In this document: positions 6,125 to 8,733 of the stretch, one piece after another | Numbering within the stretch: the first letter of the stretch is position 1 | Layout of the letters: the number at the start of each line of letters is the position of its first letter | Assembly (NCBI GenBank): GCA_017995665.1 | Contig: JAGOIM010000054.1 | Span: 1 to 8,733, forward strand | Direction: 5' to 3' | DNA length: 8,733 bases | From: Anaerolineaceae bacterium | GTDB lineage: Bacteria > Chloroflexota > Anaerolineae > Anaerolineales > Anaerolineaceae | The notes under the pieces: model-generated | What the model saw: only the letters and a program-made list of their open reading frames with translations | The model's database searches: none | Told to the model about the DNA's origin: nothing | Position numbers and translations under genes: made by a program

Positions 6125-6128
6125 CTCC
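6125..6128 (-). promoter_or_regulatory. Ribosome binding site that fixes the comEA-like start
   Basis: GGAG (within TTGGAGA) on the minus strand lies 8 bases before the ATC codon at 6114-6116 and 62 bases before the first TTG. It is the only good ribosome binding site ahead of this gene and is the main reason for placing the start at the ATC. A GATAAT (6118-6123) overlaps the spacer and could instead be a -10 box, which would start transcription downstream of the ATC. Confidence 0.5.
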
Positions 6129-6146
6129 AAATCAAGCTGAAAATTG

Positions 6147-6175
6147 ACGCCTGCCCTCAATCAAAGGACAGGCGT
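6147..6175 (-). terminator. Hairpin terminator after the dipeptidase gene
   Basis: An 11-bp stem (6147-6157 with 6165-6175; ACGCCTG pairs with CAGGCGT, then one position that is G-U on the minus-strand RNA, then three more pairs) closes a 7-base loop. It lies 21 bases past the dipeptidase stop. On the minus strand it is followed by CAATTTTC, a short U run; on the plus strand by TTGTTTTAT, which is a slightly better run, so it may work in both directions. It ends only 18 bases before the comEA-like binding site. Confidence 0.65.
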
Positions 6176-6196
6176 TTGTTTTATCTTCAGAGAGGC

Positions 6197-7570
6197 TTAA
6201 TTCTCATCAAAGCTGAGGTAGAAACGTATTAGGGTTTCAATTCCACGCAACCAAGTTGAGTAACTTTGTTTTTCGTTGGGCGAGTGGATGGCATCATCGG
6301 GCAAACCGAAACCGGTCAGGATAGATTTGACACCCAACTCGCGTTGCATGACGGTTGCAACCGGAATTGAGCCGCCTTCGCGTTTGTAGGTGATTTCTTT
6401 ATTCCAAACAGCTTTGAGCGCTTCGGCAAAATTTTGTGAACCGGGAGCGTTGTCTGCCAAGTAGGCCGGACCGGCACTGTGGAGGAAAACGGTGGTTTTG
6501 ACGGTGTCGGGCGCAATGTCGAGGATGTATTTTTTTGCCAGTTCGTAAATTTCCATCGGGTCTTGATTTGGAACAAGACGGCAAGATATTTTGGCTTTGG
6601 CATAGGCCGGGACGATTGTCTTGGCACCTTCGCCAATGAAACCGGAATAGAAGCCGTTAACTTCACAAGTCGGGCGGGCACCCTGGCGTTCGAGGGATGT
6701 GTAGCCGGCTTCGCCGTAGAGTTTCGGAGAACCGGTGATGGCGAGGAAGGTTGCGTCGTCAGTTTTATTGCTTGCGATGCGGGCACGTTCTTCCTGGGTC
6801 AATTCGGGGATGCGGTCATAGAAACCGGGAATAGCAACCGAGCCATCCGGATTGTGCAGTTTGGCGATGATTTCAGAAAGGACAACAGCCGGGTTTGCAA
6901 CCGTTCCACCCCAAAGTCCGGAGTGGAGATCAACGCGGGGACCGTCAATGCGAACTTCCAAATAAGTTAATCCGCGCAAACCGTAGACAATTGTGGGTTC
7001 TTCTTTGCCAACCATGCCGGCATCGGGATTGAGGATCATATCGCAGGCAAGCAGCTCGGTATGGTCACGAATGAAGGGTTCAAGATTAGGAGAACCAATT
7101 TCTTCTTCGCCTTCGAGCAGGAATTTGATGTTGATGGGCAGCTCATTGGTTTTTAGAACGCTTTCGAGTGACAAAATGCTCGCCATAACCTGACCCTTCA
7201 TATCCGAAGCGCCACGGGCGTAAATGTTGTCGTTGCGAAGTTCCGGTTGGAAGGGGTCGCTAATCCATTCGTCAAGCGGGTCAACCGGTTGAACGTCGTA
7301 GTGTCCGTAAATCAGGAGGGTTTTAGCGTCGGCTTTGGGGGATTTCTTTTCAGCAAAAACAATCGGATGGCCGGGAGTGGGGATGATTTCAACGCGGTCG
7401 ATACCGATTTTTTTGAGGTAATCGCTCAGGTAGTTGGCGGCATGCGCCATATCTTCTTTATTTTCGGGGTTGGTCGAAATGGATGGGATTCTGACTAAGT
7501 CCAGGTAGGCTCCGGTCAGGCTGTCTTGATTATCGTGGAAATATTTTAATGCATTGTCGAGATTACTCAT
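6197..7570 (-). CDS. M20-family metallopeptidase (dipeptidase)
   Basis: This 457-residue cytoplasmic two-zinc peptidase of family M20 (carnosine dipeptidase/PepV/DapE-like group) probably cleaves dipeptides or short peptides. Metal and catalytic residues, numbered from the start used here: H90 and D92 (GHYDVQP), D123 (ASDMKG, bridging), E156 (catalytic base) and E157 (EGEEEIGS), D183 (NPDAG), and H429 (DAIHSPNEK). The dimerisation/lid domain lies about 195-350 and carries H216 (DLHSG). The layout most resembles CNDP2-type non-specific dipeptidases; exact substrate is unknown. I chose the ATG at 7568-7570 because GAGG (7576-7579) lies five bases upstream of it. An in-frame ATG five codons earlier (7583-7585) has no binding site, and the GAGG lies between the two. 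No signal peptide is seen. It is a single-gene unit, divergent from trxB and closed by a hairpin. Confidence 0.93.
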   Translation of the reverse strand: MSNLDNALKYFHDNQDSLTGAYLDLVRIPSISTNPENKEDMAHAANYLSDYLKKIGIDRVEIIPTPGHPIVFAEKKSPKADAKTLLIYGHYDVQPVDPLDEWISDPFQPELRNDNIYARGASDMKGQVMASILSLESVLKTNELPINIKFLLEGEEEIGSPNLEPFIRDHTELLACDMILNPDAGMVGKEEPTIVYGLRGLTYLEVRIDGPRVDLHSGLWGGTVANPAVVLSEIIAKLHNPDGSVAIPGFYDRIPELTQEERARIASNKTDDATFLAITGSPKLYGEAGYTSLERQGARPTCEVNGFYSGFIGEGAKTIVPAYAKAKISCRLVPNQDPMEIYELAKKYILDIAPDTVKTTVFLHSAGPAYLADNAPGSQNFAEALKAVWNKEITYKREGGSIPVATVMQRELGVKSILTGFGLPDDAIHSPNEKQSYSTWLRGIETLIRFYLSFDEN

Positions 7571-7605
7571 CGTTTCCTCTTTCATATTTTATTTTATGAT
7601 GTGAA

Positions 7606-7611
7606 ATTATA
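7606..7611 (-). promoter_or_regulatory. Predicted -10 box of the dipeptidase promoter
   Basis: A perfect TATAAT on the minus strand lies 35 bases ahead of the chosen dipeptidase ATG, giving a predicted leader near 29 bases that contains the GAGG site. No clear -35 box is seen at 16-18 bases. It stands about 30 bp from the oppositely directed trxB -10, so the two promoters may influence each other. Confidence 0.4.
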
Positions 7612-7639
7612 TGCCATTCTGATGTTTTGATGGTAGGAT

Positions 7640-7648
7640 TGACATAAT
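7640..7648 (+). promoter_or_regulatory. Predicted extended -10 promoter of trxB
   Basis: TGACATAAT fits the extended -10 form TGn-TATAAT with one mismatch and lacks a good -35. The start would be near 7655, with a leader of about 43 bases ending in GAAGG (7683-7687), 10 bases before the trxB ATG. The TTGACA at 7639-7644 overlaps this box and has no -10 at 15-18 bases, so I do not read it as a -35. ATTGAC recurs 24 bases later (7662-7667), followed each time by an AAAAGAT. Confidence 0.35.
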
Positions 7649-7697
7649 AAAAGATAAAGAAATTGACGAAAAGATTTGATGAGAAGGTAAAAGAAGC

Positions 7698-8627
7698 ATG
7701 GAATTTGTTGAACATCGAAAAATTATGATTTTGGGAGGCGGACCTGCTGGTTTTACAGCTGCAGTTTACGCTGCCAGAGCGGATTTGAAACCGCTGTTGG
7801 TAACCGGTATGACGCTTTACGGACAAGCATCCCAGACACATTTGATTGAAAATTATCCCGGATTTCCGAACGGGGTTGGTGGGAGCGAACTGGGTTCGCT
7901 TCTGGAAGAACAAGCTCGAAAGTTTGGCGCTGATGTCGTTTATGATGCCGTTCAGTGCGTCGATTTGGGTAAACGTCCATATGAAGTTTGCCTTTCGGGG
8001 GGTAAATATAGTGCTGACTCCTTGATTATTTCGATGGGAGCAGACACGAGAAAATTGGAAGTACCGGGCGAGAAGGAATTTACCGGAAGAGGCGTTTCTT
8101 ATTGCGCAACTTGTGACGGTGCCTTTTTTAAGGATAAAGACATCCACATAGTTGGCGGAGGCGATTCAGCACTTGAAGAAGCATTGTTTTTAACTCGATT
8201 TGCGCATAGTGTAACGGTTGTTCATCGCAGAGATAAGCTCAGAGCCGGTCCGATTTTGGAAAAACGTGCCAGGGCAAACGAGAAAATCAGATTCATGCTG
8301 GATACAGTGGTGAAGGAAATCATCGGTAGCGATGCAGTTGAGAGGCTGGTAGTCGAGAATTTGAAAAGCGGTGAGATTGAAGAAATCAAGTCGGATGGTG
8401 TATTCGTTTTGATTGGTCACACGCCTAATACTGCCATTTTGGAAGGACAGTTGAAACTGACCGAATTTGGCACGATTGCGCATGATGAACAAATGGAAAC
8501 CAGTATCAAGGGTGTTTTTGCAGCCGGAGAAATTGCCGACCCATATTTTAGACAGGTGGTAACTTCAGCCGGAATGGGCGCAGCAGCTGCAATTTCGGCA
8601 ACGCATTATTTGGCTAATCTGGAATAA
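7698..8627 (+). CDS. trxB: Thioredoxin reductase (NADPH), TrxB family
   Basis: This 309-residue low-molecular-weight flavoprotein disulfide reductase passes electrons from NADPH through FAD and a redox-active disulfide to thioredoxin in the cytoplasm. Seen in order: the FAD dinucleotide motif GGGPAG (13-18), IENYPGFP (50-57), the active-site CATC (C136, C139) followed by D140, the NADPH motif GGGDSA (153-158), HRRDKLRA (176-183) whose arginines fit NADPH rather than NADH, and the C-terminal FAD block with FRQVVTSAGMGAAAA (284-298). The usual AAGD of this last block is AAGE here (E278), and GGQ of the N-terminal loop is YGQ (41-43). Length is near the norm (~320). The ATG at 7698-7700 follows GAAGG at 7683-7687. 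It is the only plus-strand gene in the window, divergent from the dipeptidase and followed by a strong terminator. Related ferredoxin- or other-thiol-linked reductases share the fold, so the partner is inferred. Confidence 0.94.
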   Translation: MEFVEHRKIMILGGGPAGFTAAVYAARADLKPLLVTGMTLYGQASQTHLIENYPGFPNGVGGSELGSLLEEQARKFGADVVYDAVQCVDLGKRPYEVCLSGGKYSADSLIISMGADTRKLEVPGEKEFTGRGVSYCATCDGAFFKDKDIHIVGGGDSALEEALFLTRFAHSVTVVHRRDKLRAGPILEKRARANEKIRFMLDTVVKEIIGSDAVERLVVENLKSGEIEEIKSDGVFVLIGHTPNTAILEGQLKLTEFGTIAHDEQMETSIKGVFAAGEIADPYFRQVVTSAGMGAAAAISATHYLANLE

Positions 8628-8652
8628 ACCGCTGATTTGAAATTTTGAAAAT

Positions 8653-8692
8653 AAAAAGAATGGTTTGGTTTTATGGCTAAACCATTCTTTTT
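8653..8692 (+). terminator. Rho-independent terminator after trxB
   Basis: Two perfect 14-base arms (8653-8666 and 8679-8692, core AGAATGGTTT/AAACCATTCT) enclose a 12-base loop, and the right arm ends in a run of six T (8688-8693). The stem starts 26 bases after the trxB stop. The matching A run on the left arm would give a U run on the other strand, so it could also stop a convergent minus-strand gene lying beyond the window. Confidence 0.88.
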
Positions 8693-8733
8693 TAATGTTT
8701 TTGGTGAAAGTCTTAAGGCGTTGTGCCGGGAAC

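Noticed and set aside
6479..6970. 163-codon plus-strand open frame opposite the dipeptidase
   Set aside because: Lies inside the M20 peptidase, shows no motif and has no ribosome binding site worth noting. Shadow frame.
7639..7644. Consensus TTGACA read as a -35 box for trxB
   Set aside because: No acceptable -10 lies 15-18 bases downstream. The extended -10 TGACATAAT that overlaps it explains the site better.
7563..8147. 194-codon minus-strand open frame, antisense to trxB
   Set aside because: It overlaps the well-supported trxB gene on the opposite strand, has no recognisable domain and an odd composition, and would also run over the dipeptidase start. It is a shadow frame.
8713..8733. 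Possible end of a convergent minus-strand gene (…VPGTTP then TAA)
   Set aside because: Only six codons are visible. The convergent, possibly two-way terminator at 8653-8692 would fit, but the evidence is too thin to call a gene.

Overview
This is an ordinary-looking chromosomal stretch of a bacterium of moderate GC content. It is densely packed with housekeeping genes, and nearly all of them read on the minus strand. The proteins suggest a monoderm-type lineage, most likely Chloroflexota of the Anaerolineae type. That placement is inferred from the general feel of the proteins and from the gene set (PgpH/YqfF next to YbeY, YqeY, a membrane-anchored ComEA). No 16S or marker search was possible. 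I see no mobile element, CRISPR array, tRNA or rRNA, and no evidence of a new defence or mobile system.

Layout, read right to left because most genes are on the minus strand. At 7698-8627 (+) lies thioredoxin reductase trxB, followed by a strong hairpin terminator. It is divergent from an M20-family metallodipeptidase (6197-7570, -), and both promoters sit in the 127-bp gap. The dipeptidase ends at a hairpin (6147-6175). Just past the hairpin begins a ComEA-like DNA-uptake protein (5523-6116, -), which has a good ribosome binding site but no ATG, GTG or TTG at the right place. Next is a compact set, yqeY - pgpH - ybeY (5472 to 2422). This is a shortened version of the yqeY...phoH-pgpH-ybeY order known from Firmicutes and joins a putative tRNA-amidotransferase-like factor, a c-di-AMP phosphodiesterase and an rRNA-maturation endonuclease.

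A 163-bp gap then holds a degenerate 7-bp tandem repeat, which runs into the end of ybeY, plus a predicted extended -10 promoter and a 16-bp palindrome. Below it lies a tight operon of argF (ornithine carbamoyltransferase), rocD (ornithine aminotransferase) and pyk (pyruvate kinase, cut by the window edge), with gaps of 3 and 9 nt. ArgF and RocD share ornithine. Together they can move nitrogen and carbon between citrulline/arginine, ornithine and glutamate semialdehyde (glutamate/proline), and pyk adds a substrate-level ATP step.

The points most worth a second look are the start of the comEA-like gene, the heptad repeat at the ybeY stop, the operator-like palindrome in the argF leader, the argF-rocD-pyk grouping, and a perfect TATAAT so close to the yqeY ATG that its mRNA may be leaderless.
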